A DNA stretch of 42,928 bases from the NCBI GenBank assembly GCA_018242725.1, contig JAFEBI010000003.1:1-42928 (forward strand). The letters run 5' to 3'. The position numbers and the translations under genes are program-made. Shown piece by piece: positions 1-8,800 of the stretch; position 1 is the stretch's first letter; the number at the start of each line of letters is the position of its first letter. The notes beneath the pieces were generated by a model. That model searched no databases. It had not been told where the DNA came from and saw nothing but the letters and a program-made list of their open reading frames with translations. Source of the DNA: Nitrospira sp. (lineage in GTDB: Bacteria > Nitrospirota > Nitrospiria > Nitrospirales > Nitrospiraceae).

Positions 1-685
1 TCCAGTCCGTTGATTTGATCTTGATATCGCCGGTCGGCATCACGCGGTACTGCTTCATGAGGACATCGTGAATGTCGGCGGGGGTGAGATTGCGCGCGAG
101 CATTTTCTGCGGATCGAGGTTGACCATGACCTGCATATCCTGGCCCCCGTAGGGGTGCGGCAAGATGGCGCCGTTGACGGTCACGAGCAACGGGCGGATA
201 CGCATGTACGCGAGGTTATAGAGTTCCGCAGGCGTCATGGTGTCGGAGCTCACCTCCAGCATCGCCACGGGGATCGACGACGGAGCCAGTCGCATGATCA
301 TGGGAGGAGAAATATCCGGCGGCAACGCTTTCACCACCGTCTGCGCAATGGCCGCAATATCCGCTTCGGCCCGCCCCACATCCACGCCGTCTTGGAGAAA
401 GATATTGGTGATACTGCTCCCGTAGTAGGAATGACTGTGCATGTATTTGATACCCTCCACGGTGGCGGTCACGAATCGCTCGAACAGGTACGTGATGCGC
501 CCTTCCACCTGTTGCGGCAGCAGGCCGGAATAGATCCACACGACCGACGTCACCGGAATCGTGATGTTGGGGAAAACATCGGTCGGCATGTGTTGGAGCG
601 TCAGCCCTCCGAACAACACAATGAGGATCGACATCACCACGAAGGTATACGGCCGGCGAAGCGCAATGAGGACAATCTTGTTCAT
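1..685 (-). CDS. RND efflux permease, N-terminal part (cut by window edge)
   Basis: This is the first 228 residues of a resistance-nodulation-division (AcrB/CusA superfamily) inner-membrane pump. The gene continues beyond base 1. Translation from the ATG at 683-685 starts MNKIVLIALRRPYTFVVMSI, the cytoplasmic helix and TM1 typical of the family. A periplasmic porter segment follows, with the family-typical stretch PTDVFPNITIPVTSVVWIYSG and later MQVMVNLDPQKM near residue 200. RND pumps exchange protons for drugs, metals or lipids and work with an adaptor and an outer-membrane channel, neither of which is seen beside it here. The start overlaps the stop of a doubtful small upstream ORF by ATGA. 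The substrate cannot be told from the fragment. Confidence 0.88.
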   Translation of the reverse strand, partial: MNKIVLIALRRPYTFVVMSILIVLFGGLTLQHMPTDVFPNITIPVTSVVWIYSGLLPQQVEGRITYLFERFVTATVEGIKYMHSHSYYGSSITNIFLQDGVDVGRAEADIAAIAQTVVKALPPDISPPMIMRLAPSSIPVAMLEVSSDTMTPAELYNLAYMRIRPLLVTVNGAILPHPYGGQDMQVMVNLDPQKMLARNLTPADIHDVLMKQYRVMPTGDIKIKSTDW

Positions 686-960
686 ATGTTCTGACCCCCT
701 ATCTCTCTATCAGAGGTTTGCGGCGAATCCTTCACGACCCCCGAGCGACGACGCTGATCTATGCTTGTTCTGCCGAGATTGCTTCTTGCTGTTGATGTCG
801 TTGGACTTGCCCAAGAGCCCGTTGCTTTCCGAACCAGCCCTGAATGATCCTCGGTCGACGGGACGGTCTCCAGCTTGACCGCGCCCGCTACGAGTCCAAC
901 CAATCCACACGTAGCGCGAGGACCCGGAGTTTCCTTGTGTTGCGTCTTTTGTGTGAGCAT
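682..960 (-). CDS. Doubtful small hypothetical ORF upstream of the RND gene
   Basis: A 92-codon frame with a good ribosome site (AGGAG four bases before the ATG). Its stop overlaps the RND start as ATGA, as expected of translational coupling. Against it, the composition (many Ser, Thr, Arg, Gly, no clear hydrophobic core) is not protein-like, and I recognise no domain. It begins right after the decayed regulator copy, where the intact regulator copy is likewise followed by a small gene, but the two small proteins are not alike. It may be a leader ORF or chance. Confidence 0.25.
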   Translation of the reverse strand: MLTQKTQHKETPGPRATCGLVGLVAGAVKLETVPSTEDHSGLVRKATGSWASPTTSTARSNLGRTSIDQRRRSGVVKDSPQTSDREIGGQNI

Positions 961-1028
961 CGAACTCCTAACTAGTAAAACCGCAGCCGACTACTTCCAT
1001 CTATAGCGCAAGGATCCGATAGGAGGAA

Positions 1029-1066
1029 CTCGTAAATTCAGAAGTGGTGGAGGGGATTATTACGAG
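1029..1066. promoter_or_regulatory. Inverted repeat CTCGTAA-N24-TTACGAG (copy A)
   Basis: Perfect 7-base arms at 1029-1035 and 1060-1066. The same arms with the same 31-base start-to-start spacing occur at 3165-3202, although the sequence between them has changed. Keeping arms and spacing in a decayed duplicate hints at a binding site or an mRNA hairpin. The function is unknown. Confidence 0.35.
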
Positions 1067-1091
1067 GCCAATCAATCCGACAAGGTCTGCT

Positions 1092-1330
1092 GGTCGGCTT
1101 GTACGACCCCGTGGGGCCGAGCGTATGTGACTCAATCAGCGGTGGTGTACAGGTTGCGCTGTGTCAGCTTCTGACCCTTCTGCAACTCAACTGTCAGTGG
1201 AGAAATGTTCGGAGTAGCGGCGAACTCGTTCGTCGTCCGTCCCTCAGTCGACAGCGGCGGCGCTTCCCTGGCCGCTGGTGAAAGTGCGTATTCGCGTTGG
1301 AGTTACCGCGAGAGAAGCAGGACTCTTTGG
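1092..1330 (-). pseudogene. Decayed NarL/FixJ response regulator (LuxR-type HTH part)
   Basis: Reverse-strand sequence aligns with the C-terminal HTH half of the intact regulator at 3226-3870, from about 1330 down to a position matching its stop. Aligned pieces correspond to its TPNGTRTLTTRQRE and EGRTAKE regions. In-frame stops and small indels break it (for example a TGA just before the segment matching EGRTAKE). The receiver domain is missing apart from weak similarity near 1330. It is the relic of a paralogous regulator and cannot make a working protein. Confidence 0.75.
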
Positions 1331-1741
1331 TTGCGGATTCTCACTTACTGATTCTATTGAATTTGAGTTTCATCAAATTGGAAGGTGCCGGAAACCATGA
1401 TCAGGCTTCATGCGACGGATGACTCCTGTGGATCGAAGACCATCCACATGAGATAACTATTCTCCCGCAACCCATAGGACGAACCCTCAAGGTCCGACTG
1501 CACTCTTATCCAGAACCGCAGCGGGTGGAAGACCTATCGTCCGCAGGCAGGAACCGCAAGAAAAAGTTTCACAACAGCAACGCCCTGTAGACACAGCGAA
1601 AACATCTACATCATGTTCAGTCACATCAAAGACTGGCGCCGCGTCGTCATACACGATGACCGCTGTGCACACACCTTTTGCCGGGCCAACCACTTCGCAG
1701 CCAGATTCATCTTTTATTTCAACGAGTGAGTCCTCAGCTTG

Positions 1742-1770
1742 GGGGGGCTCCCCGTTTTTGGGTGCCCCCC
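1742..1770 (-). terminator. Strong GC hairpin after the 1796-2470 gene
   Basis: GGGGGGC at 1742-1748 pairs with GCCCCCC at 1764-1770, with an inner CCC/GGG extension and a loop of G and Ts. It lies about 25 bases past the stop of the upstream leftward gene. There is no U-run on that strand, so it is terminator-like rather than a textbook intrinsic terminator. From 1330 to 1741 I see no convincing gene. Confidence 0.5.
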
Positions 1771-1795
1771 ACCTCAACAGCATGCTCAACAGAGC

Positions 1796-2470
1796 CTATT
1801 GGTTCGCGGTGGTCGCATCCACAATGACACCCTGCACATCAAACAGGAACAGGGCGGAAACCCCCACGGGAATATGCTGCATCTTATGCCGTGCGTATTC
1901 TGTAACATGGTACGGCAGGTTCGTCCCCCACTCCGTCTTCAGCAACGCCACGCCGTGATCACCTCGCAGAGAGTGGAGAAGCTTTCCCTTGACGGCGATA
2001 TCCCATCCCGGCATATCAGCCCGATGATAGGAGACGGGCTCGTTCTCATTACTGAGAACAACCTTGAGTTGGTCGCCTGGTTTCATCGATCCGATTCCCT
2101 TGTCACGTGCCGCGTTTTCCGAGAGAAACAGCGGCTCGAGCTTGCCGATATCGATCTCGATGACTCCTGACTTGACGGCCTGCACTGTGCCGGTGATGAC
2201 TTGATTCTCGGGCAGTAGATACAGCCGCTCCGTATCCGACTCAGTGTTCGACTCCGCGATGGTTGGTTGCAGTAGACCATATGCGGTACTAGACACGAAG
2301 AGCAGCAGCAGGAAACGCACCCATACTGGGCCGACAGGCCCGCGTAGTCTTTGCGTTCTCCATGTCCAGTCCCTTTTGGAAGCGGGAGGCGCTCCTCGGA
2401 CCTGACCATGTACGTGGTGCGACGCTGTGGATCTGACTGGACTGGCGCAGTCTACACTCAAGGTTCTCAT
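1796..2470 (-). CDS. Hypothetical membrane-anchored or exported protein
   Basis: A 224-residue protein of unknown function. The start is set by AGGAGG seven bases before the ATG at 2468-2470; the frame is open 16 codons further up but without a ribosome site. A basic N-terminus of about 50 residues is followed by one hydrophobic segment (VRFLLLLFVSSTAYGLL), likely a membrane anchor or late signal peptide. Then comes a compact beta-rich domain with ITGTVQAVKSGVIEIDI and KPGDQLKVVLS, a pattern like small OB/SH3-type barrels. This domain would lie in the periplasm. A strong hairpin follows the stop. I do not recognise a named family. Confidence 0.7.
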   Translation of the reverse strand: MRTLSVDCASPVRSTASHHVHGQVRGAPPASKRDWTWRTQRLRGPVGPVWVRFLLLLFVSSTAYGLLQPTIAESNTESDTERLYLLPENQVITGTVQAVKSGVIEIDIGKLEPLFLSENAARDKGIGSMKPGDQLKVVLSNENEPVSYHRADMPGWDIAVKGKLLHSLRGDHGVALLKTEWGTNLPYHVTEYARHKMQHIPVGVSALFLFDVQGVIVDATTANQ

Positions 2471-2622
2471 GGGAAATCCTCCTCTTTGTTCGTTAGGCAT
2501 TACCCTTTCGTCTTTCACCCACGCTCATCTCAACTCATTAGTCCTCATGCGGATTGCGAGCGAGTAACATATCCATATCTGCTTATGCATCGACCAACGG
2601 AGCGTTGAGGCAGTCCTTGGCC

Positions 2623-2997
2623 TCAGCGGATCCCAACATTTGATATAGAGCAGTCCCCCGATGCACGCTCACGAGGACCTCTTTCGCCAAGGACTCCATT
2701 TGACTGTGCCACGTGCATTCTGTCAGCCACATCAGGGGTCCCGGCATTGACTGTTTTCGATTGTCCCACGCTAATCGGGAGTGTATCGGTCAACTCATGT
2801 CGCACCAGGCGTAGCTGTATTTTTTCATTCCGAAGCCTCTGAATTTCCATCTCAATATCCGATAACATGCAATCGATTCCTCTCACTCTATCCATCAGAT
2901 TTGCCTGCTTCCTGTGAACAGACTGTCGACTGCACTTCGCTTGCATGACATTCGAGGATGTCCGTGCTAAACCGATCATGCGGTTTTTCAGCTTCAT
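2623..2997 (-). CDS. Hypothetical small coiled-coil protein
   Basis: A 124-residue frame starting MKLKNRMIGLARTSSN. GGGAGGG eight bases before the ATG at 2995-2997 fixes the start; an upstream extension to 3096 lacks such a site. Residues of about 35-75 are heptad-like and charged (DIEMEIQRLRNEKIQLRLVR), suggesting a short coiled coil, and the tail is polar and probably disordered. It lies downstream of the two-component regulator on the same strand, with the CTCGTAA inverted repeat between them, so it may be a target of that system. No family recognised. Confidence 0.55.
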   Translation of the reverse strand: MKLKNRMIGLARTSSNVMQAKCSRQSVHRKQANLMDRVRGIDCMLSDIEMEIQRLRNEKIQLRLVRHELTDTLPISVGQSKTVNAGTPDVADRMHVAQSNGVLGERGPRERASGDCSISNVGIR

Positions 2998-3114
2998 CTT
3001 TGATCCCTCCCTGGTCTCTCTGATGGGGTGCTGTACAATCGCCTGAAAACGTCGCGGTTTCACATTCAAACCGTACCATTTGTATTGGCCTATCATCCCT
3101 ACGACATCTCACAA

Positions 3115-3480
3115 GAACTCAGCCAACTACTGTCATGTATAGCGAAACGATCCGATGGGGGGAACTCGTAAATTCACAAGAAGCGGAAGAGATTGTTACG
3201 AGATCAGCAGGTCAGGCAAGGCCTGTTAAGCGGATTGCACGATCCCATGAGTCAGAGCATATTTGATCAAATCGGCGGTGGTCTGCAAATTGAGCTGCGT
3301 CAAGATTTGACTCTTATGAAACTCAACCGTCCGTGAAGAAATGCTCAACAGATTCGCAATTTCCTTTGCCGTTCGTCCCTCCGCCAGCAGCTGCAGCACT
3401 TCCCGCTGCCGCGTGGTAAGCGTGCGTGTTCCGTTGGGAGTTTCCGGTGTTTTGGAAAGAAGTACATCGATCATCTCTTT
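3115..3480. repeat. Segmental duplication, copy B (intact)
   Basis: Counterpart of 962-1330. It spans the end of the intact response-regulator gene and its 3' flank. This copy keeps an open reading frame while copy A does not. Confidence 0.75.
3165..3202. promoter_or_regulatory. Inverted repeat CTCGTAA-N24-TTACGAG (copy B)
   Basis: Arms at 3165-3171 and 3196-3202, between the regulator stop (3226) and the small gene starting at 2997. It could be an operator for that gene, possibly bound by the regulator itself, or an RNA hairpin. A single half (TTACGAG, 5280-5286) also lies upstream of the kinase gene; one extra 7-mer match may be chance. Confidence 0.4.
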
Positions 3481-3870
3481 GGTGACCAACGGAGTAATGT
3501 AGGAACGTCCCGCAAGCACCGCCTGAATCGCTTGTTCCAATTCATCCACTGCAGACCGTTTGAGCACATAAGCCGATGCTCCCGCTTCAAGGGCGGACCG
3601 GACATAATCCGGGTCTGCGTGCATGGTGACGATGATGATTTTGGTGTCCGGACAGATCTTTTTCAGCTGAACCGCCGCATCAATACCGTTCAGCAACGGC
3701 ATGGATACGTCGAGAATCGCGATATCGGGCTGCAGCTTCTTCGCGCTGTCCAACAGCGCGCGCCCATCTTCAACGGCACCGACCAACTCATATTGCCCTT
3801 CGAGGATACGACGAAATCCCTCCAACACAAGACGATGATCATCCGCCAACAACACGCGCGGCTTAGGCAT
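3226..3870 (-). CDS. NarL/FixJ-family response regulator
   Basis: A 214-residue transcription factor. The receiver domain (residues 4-120) has the acidic pair D10-D11, phospho-acceptor D54 (ILDVSMP), T82 and K104, all as expected. The LuxR-type helix-turn-helix covers about 148-210 (LTTRQREVLQLLAEGRTAKE, then SSRTVEFHKSQIL). Phosphorylation by the partner kinase should trigger dimerisation and DNA binding. A very strong ribosome site (AGGAGGAGG) precedes the ATG, and the first 8 bases overlap the end of the kinase gene, so the two are co-translated. A decayed paralogue lies at 1092-1330. The signal and targets are unknown. Confidence 0.93.
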   Translation of the reverse strand: MPKPRVLLADDHRLVLEGFRRILEGQYELVGAVEDGRALLDSAKKLQPDIAILDVSMPLLNGIDAAVQLKKICPDTKIIIVTMHADPDYVRSALEAGASAYVLKRSAVDELEQAIQAVLAGRSYITPLVTKEMIDVLLSKTPETPNGTRTLTTRQREVLQLLAEGRTAKEIANLLSISSRTVEFHKSQILTQLNLQTTADLIKYALTHGIVQSA

Positions 3871-5035
3871 GGCATCCTCCTCCTGGAGGAAGCGGGATTA
3901 TCATTCGAATACGAGTGCCGCGCCCTGGTGTGGACGTCAATTCTAAAGTGCCCTTCGCCAACCGTACGCGCTCCTTCATGCTTAACAAGCCAAGGTGTCC
4001 ATTGGGCATCGTTGACTGCTTGACATCAAACCCCACTCCATTATCAAAAATGGAGAGGTCGACCGTCTCATCCTCGCATATCAATTCTACTTCGACACAT
4101 GAAGCTTGGGCATGCCTGGCGATGTTGCTGAGGCTTTCTTGTACCACTCGAAATATGCAGATGGTGACTTCGGCCGGCAGCGGCGAGGCGGGTTCGTTAT
4201 ACACATAGGAGCACTTGATGCCCGTTTGAGGTGAAAAGTCGTCGACCAGGCGACGCAAGGCTTTTACCAGTCCTAGATCATCCAAGATGGATGGATGAAA
4301 ACGATAGGCCATTCGACGTATGTCGTCGGAGACGGCGGTAAGGCGTTCGGACACCCGGTGCATTTCTTTTAGCAGATGGGCAGGGTCGGTGCATGGACCT
4401 TTCTCCATCTGCCGGATATCCATTGCAAGCATCGCAAGTCGTTGATTGATGTCGTCGTGCAAGTCTCTGGAGATCCTCCGGCGATCTTCTTCCTGCGCCG
4501 TCAGGAGCTGCCCTGCCAGTGCCCGCAAATCTTCCTGATTCTGCTGAAGCTGTCGTTCTCTGGCTTGCAGCATGGATTCGCTCAAGCGCAACGACTGTTC
4601 CGTCTCGTTGCGTTCAACAATTTCTTTTATCAAAGATTGGTTGAGGGCGGCCAACTGATGTGTCCGCGCTTCCACTCGTTCCTCAAGTTCGTCATGCGCT
4701 TTCTGGAGCGCTTCCTCAGCTCTGCGGCGATGCAGAAAGAACAACAACGGCAACCAGATAGCCGTGAGACTTAGCACACGATTGATGACCAGCATCCAAA
4801 GGGGCAGCAGGATCGGAATGGCTGAAACACGCATGATGCCGCCCAAGTCGAGCACGGTACAGATGGCTGCGGTAATGACCGGAGCCTTTCGGTTCGGTAA
4901 CAGGAAGGAGAGAATAACCAGTCCGCCGTAGAGTACTCCGTTACCAAGGCCACGGGGAAGATAGAGATCGAAGCAGAACAGGCCGATGCCGAGAACGATG
5001 ATGACGGGCAGCAAGGGGATACTGATCCGAGTCAT
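3863..5035 (-). CDS. Membrane sensor histidine kinase, HisKA_3 (NarX/DegS) type
   Basis: A 390-residue kinase. About four hydrophobic segments lie in residues 5-100 (for example LLPVIIVLGIGLFCFDLYL), with almost no periplasmic domain, so it may sense something in or near the membrane. A long coiled coil follows (103-180). The dimerisation/phosphotransfer region EEDRRRISRDLHDDINQRLA has phospho-acceptor H193. The C-terminal ATPase domain carries DNGVGFD and GHLGLLSMKERV. It phosphorylates the NarL-type regulator encoded immediately downstream with an 8-base overlap. The ribosome site is weak. Confidence 0.92.
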   Translation of the reverse strand: MTRISIPLLPVIIVLGIGLFCFDLYLPRGLGNGVLYGGLVILSFLLPNRKAPVITAAICTVLDLGGIMRVSAIPILLPLWMLVINRVLSLTAIWLPLLFFLHRRRAEEALQKAHDELEERVEARTHQLAALNQSLIKEIVERNETEQSLRLSESMLQARERQLQQNQEDLRALAGQLLTAQEEDRRRISRDLHDDINQRLAMLAMDIRQMEKGPCTDPAHLLKEMHRVSERLTAVSDDIRRMAYRFHPSILDDLGLVKALRRLVDDFSPQTGIKCSYVYNEPASPLPAEVTICIFRVVQESLSNIARHAQASCVEVELICEDETVDLSIFDNGVGFDVKQSTMPNGHLGLLSMKERVRLAKGTLELTSTPGRGTRIRMIIPLPPGGGCHA

Positions 5036-5856
5036 GACGCGATCCGTCAGGTTGCATTCATGGTCTGCAGCGCATTCTCCATCAAGCTGCAGGCGTGTGT
5101 GTACCTCGTATCGAAGCCGTCTGGCATATCATAACAATTGAAGCATCTGTGATTCATTGTACTCAAACTCGATCGAGGCCCTTCACGCGCTGGACGCATA
5201 CACTTGACTTCTGCCGTTCAGCATAGCGAACTCATTGAAAGAAAGTCACTGCGGAAGTCTGTAGGTAATTCTGGGAAATTTACGAGGTTGATGGGACCTC
5301 TCGCCTGAATCGTGCGAAAACGACCATCTCGATCGGGATTATTCATGATCAGATCGACCACGCCGACGGAGGAGGGCCTTCAGAGTAGCCGAGTGTGTGT
5401 GGGAGGTGTTCGGGTCTCATGGCGATGCGCTCTTCCCTTTGGCCATGTAGCAACCTCCCCTCTCGATACCCGTTGGTGCTCGTACCGCTACACTATTCCC
5501 ATCGGATAGTCGGATGATGCCCGTTGTTGGCCCGTTGCGACAACGGTCAGCCGGGTGTGGCGCCGACCGTAACAGCCACGGAGCGAATTGCCCGATCTTG
5601 TCGGGATCCCGACAGTCGACCGGAGAAGGTCATCCAACACCTTGAGCAACACGAGCCCACCATCGGCTTCTGTTTTTCATAGAACGCAAACGTCGCTTGC
5701 GGGAAACAGCCTGTCGCCATCGGGCCTCCTCTCCGCTGCACGGAGAAGCGCCTGAACACCGCTCCTAAAGCACCGTTCGTAGCCTCGACGGCTTTTTGTG
5801 TTACAAGTCGCGAATGATCCGAGCCGGCTGGGAAGCTGATTTTAAAAACGGTCGGA
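5036..5856. other. 821-base gap without a supported gene
   Basis: It holds the upstream region of the kinase gene and the 3' region of the RND permease. A perfect 16-base palindrome (TGTCGGGATCCCGACA) is at 5599-5614. A minus-strand open frame (5547-5927) overlaps the permease end by about 70 bases; its C-terminal part is not recognisable and I do not call it a gene. Confidence 0.5.
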
Positions 5857-8800
5857 TTACGTGGAAACAATAGAGGAAGATGCTCGGTAAGGAACGCCCT
5901 CTCCGAGTATCTCTTTGCCGTCGGCATGGTTCGATCCAGCGGGTTTTCCCATCACATGATAGTACAGCACCGGAATGACAATGAGGGTCAGCAGGGTCGA
6001 GGCACCGACACCAAAGAGCAAAGAGACGGCCAACCCCTGAAAGATGGGATCCAGAATAATGACGAAGGCGCCCACCATCAGGGCGGCAGCGGTCAGGAGG
6101 ATAGGCCGTGTGCGAATAGCACCAGCCTTGACGACGGCTTCGGCTAGAGGCACGCCCGCACGTTCTTGCAGCTGAATGAAATCGACGAGAAGAATGGAGT
6201 TCCGCACGATGATCCCCGCCAACGCGATGAAGCCGATCATGGAGGTAGCGGTGAAATACGACCCCGTCAGCCAATGCCCGGGCAAAATGCCGATGAGTGT
6301 GAGCGGAATCGGCGCCATGATGATCAACGGGGTGACAAATGACTGAAACTGTCCGACGATCAACAGATAGATGAGCACCATGGCCACAGCGAACGCGATG
6401 CCCATGTCCCGGAATGTTTCATAGGTGATATGCCATTCTCCGTCCCACTTCATAGAGAATTTCTCTTCCGACCACGGCTGGGAGGCGTAATACTCCTCGA
6501 TCTGATAGCCTTCTTCCGGCCGGAAGCTCTCAAGTTTTTTCCCGACTCCTAGTACACCATACACCGGACTCTCCGCCTTCTCCGCTCCAGGACCACCGAC
6601 ATCCGCAACCACGTACACGACCGGCTTTTGATTCTTATGATAGATCGCTTTGTCTTGGATCGTTCGCTCGACCGTGAGGAGTTCGGACAGCTGCACGATG
6701 CCTCCTGCACTCGTGCGCAAACCGATCTCCCCGAGATGCTCAAGGCCGGTCCGCTCAGCAAGCGGAAGTCGAAGCACGATTTGAACCGGACTTTTCTCTT
6801 GCGGGATATGGACGAGGCCAACCTTCGCTCCTTGGAGTGCCATACGAAGTGTGCTGATAATTTCATCGGAAGGAATACCGGCGAGGGCTGCCTTGGCGCG
6901 ATCAACGGTGAAAACATATTTCACCTGGTCCGCCTCGACATAGTCATCCACGTCGACCACTCCCGATGTGGATTCGAAGAGCCCTCGGATCTCCCGTGCC
7001 ACGGCACGTTGTCTGTTGTAGTCAGGCCCATAGACCTCCGCAACCAGCACTGATTGGACGGGCGGCCCCGGCGGCACCTCGACAACCTTCACATTGGCTC
7101 CGTATTCACGAGCGATCTCCTGAACCGGTGGACGAATCCGCTGCGCGATGTCATGACTCTGTGCGTCTCGCTCGTGCTTCGCGACCAGATTGATTTGAAT
7201 GTCCGCCTCGTGCGGTTGCTCTCGCAGATAGTAGTGACGAACAAGTCCACTGAAGTTGAAGGGAGAGGCCGTTCCTACATAGGCTTGATAGTCCCGTACT
7301 TCGGGAACGGTCTTCACATAGCGCCCCAATGCCTGTGTGACACTCGCGGTCTCTTCGAGCGTCGTCCCTTCCGGCATATCGATGACCAGCTGAATTTCGC
7401 TCTTATTGTCGAACGGGAGCATTTTCACCACGACATGGTGGGTGTAGAACAACAAGGTCGATCCGACGAGCAAGAGTCCGACTCCGACCAGAACCGCGTA
7501 GGCAAGGAGCGGATGGGTCAGCAACGGAGAAAGAAGCCGCCGGTAGACCCGAGCTGTCAGACCTTGCTCATCGCTCTCGTGGTCGACGCCAGCAACGGCA
7601 ACTCCAGGGCGATAGCACGTCTGACAAAACCAAGGGATCACAATGAAGGCAACCAGCAGTGAGAAAAACATCGCGATAGAAGCGTTGACGGGAATCGGCC
7701 TCATATAGGGCCCCATGAGCCCGGAGACGAAGGCCATCGGCAGAAGGGCGGCAATGACGGTGAACGTCGCCAAGATCGTCGGGTTCCCGACTTCATCAAC
7801 CGCCTGGATGGAAGCGTCGTGATGAGCGTTGCGGCGCATCTTAAGATGACGATAGGTGTTTTCGACGACCACGATGGCATCGTCCACAAGAATGCCGATC
7901 GAAAAGATGAGCGCAAACAACGTCACGCGATTGATGGTATAGCCGATCATCATCGAGGTGAACAGCGTTAATGCGAGCGTCAAAGGAATCGCGATCGAGA
8001 CGACGAGGGCCGGCCTCGGCCCCAATGCCACACCGAGAAAGATCACCACCGCAACGACGGCGATCAAGAGATGCCAGAGCAGTTCATTGGCCTTCTCTTG
8101 GGCCGTTTCTCCGTAATCACGCGTCACCGTCACACGGACGTCCGACGGAATCGTCACACCTTTCATCTCGTCGACCTTGCGTATCACCTCGGCGGCAATG
8201 GTCACGGCATTCATACCGGCCTGCTTGGCAATCGCGACGGTCACGGCGGGGAATTCGTGAGACGTGAGAGGTGAAACGTAAGAAGAGGGCTCATTGGTCT
8301 CACGTTTCACGTTTAACGCTTCACGGGCGCCGCCGGCGCCCAAGCCGAACGAGACATAACTGGTTGCTTCCGCCGGTCCATCCGTGACTTCCGCCACCTG
8401 ACGCAGATACACCGGTCGCTGCTCATTCATGCCGACAACCAGGCTTTCTAAATCCTCTCGTGATCGGATGAAGCGGCCGGTCTCTACCAGAAAGTTTTGA
8501 TTGTGACTGTCGAATCGGCCGGCCGACAAGGCGCGGTTCTCGCCATGCACCACGTTCGCGACCTGCAGAGGTGTCATCCCGTAGGCCTTCAATCTCGTCG
8601 GATCGATCTGGATACGCAACTCACGCGGCCTTCCACCGACGATGAATCCGGCCGATGTGCCGGCTACCTTCTTGACCTCCTCTAAGACCTGTTCGGCCAA
8701 CCGATGGAGTTCAAACTCCCCATAACGCTCACTCGACAGCGTGAGTGTGACAATGGGGACGTCGTTGACGTCTTTCGGCTTGACCAGAAACGGTTCGGCC

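Larger units (their letters stand above)
962..1330. repeat. Segmental duplication, copy A (degenerate)
   Basis: This stretch matches 3115-3480 over about 350 bp with scattered substitutions and small indels. The match covers the 3' half of a NarL-type regulator gene and the flank beyond its stop. Shared blocks include GAACTCGTAAATTCA at 1026-1040 against 3162-3176, and TTGGAGTT/TTGGGAGTT near 1298 and 3452. It shows that a two-component locus was once duplicated here and one copy decayed. Confidence 0.75.

Noticed and set aside
1487..1789. A 100-codon minus-strand frame with a Cys-rich patch
   Set aside because: It begins with a TTG without a ribosome site, and its first codons are taken up by the strong GC hairpin at 1742-1770. 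No family resemblance.
5547..5927. A 126-codon minus-strand frame
   Set aside because: It overlaps the end of the RND permease in another frame, spans a palindrome and shows no recognisable domain.
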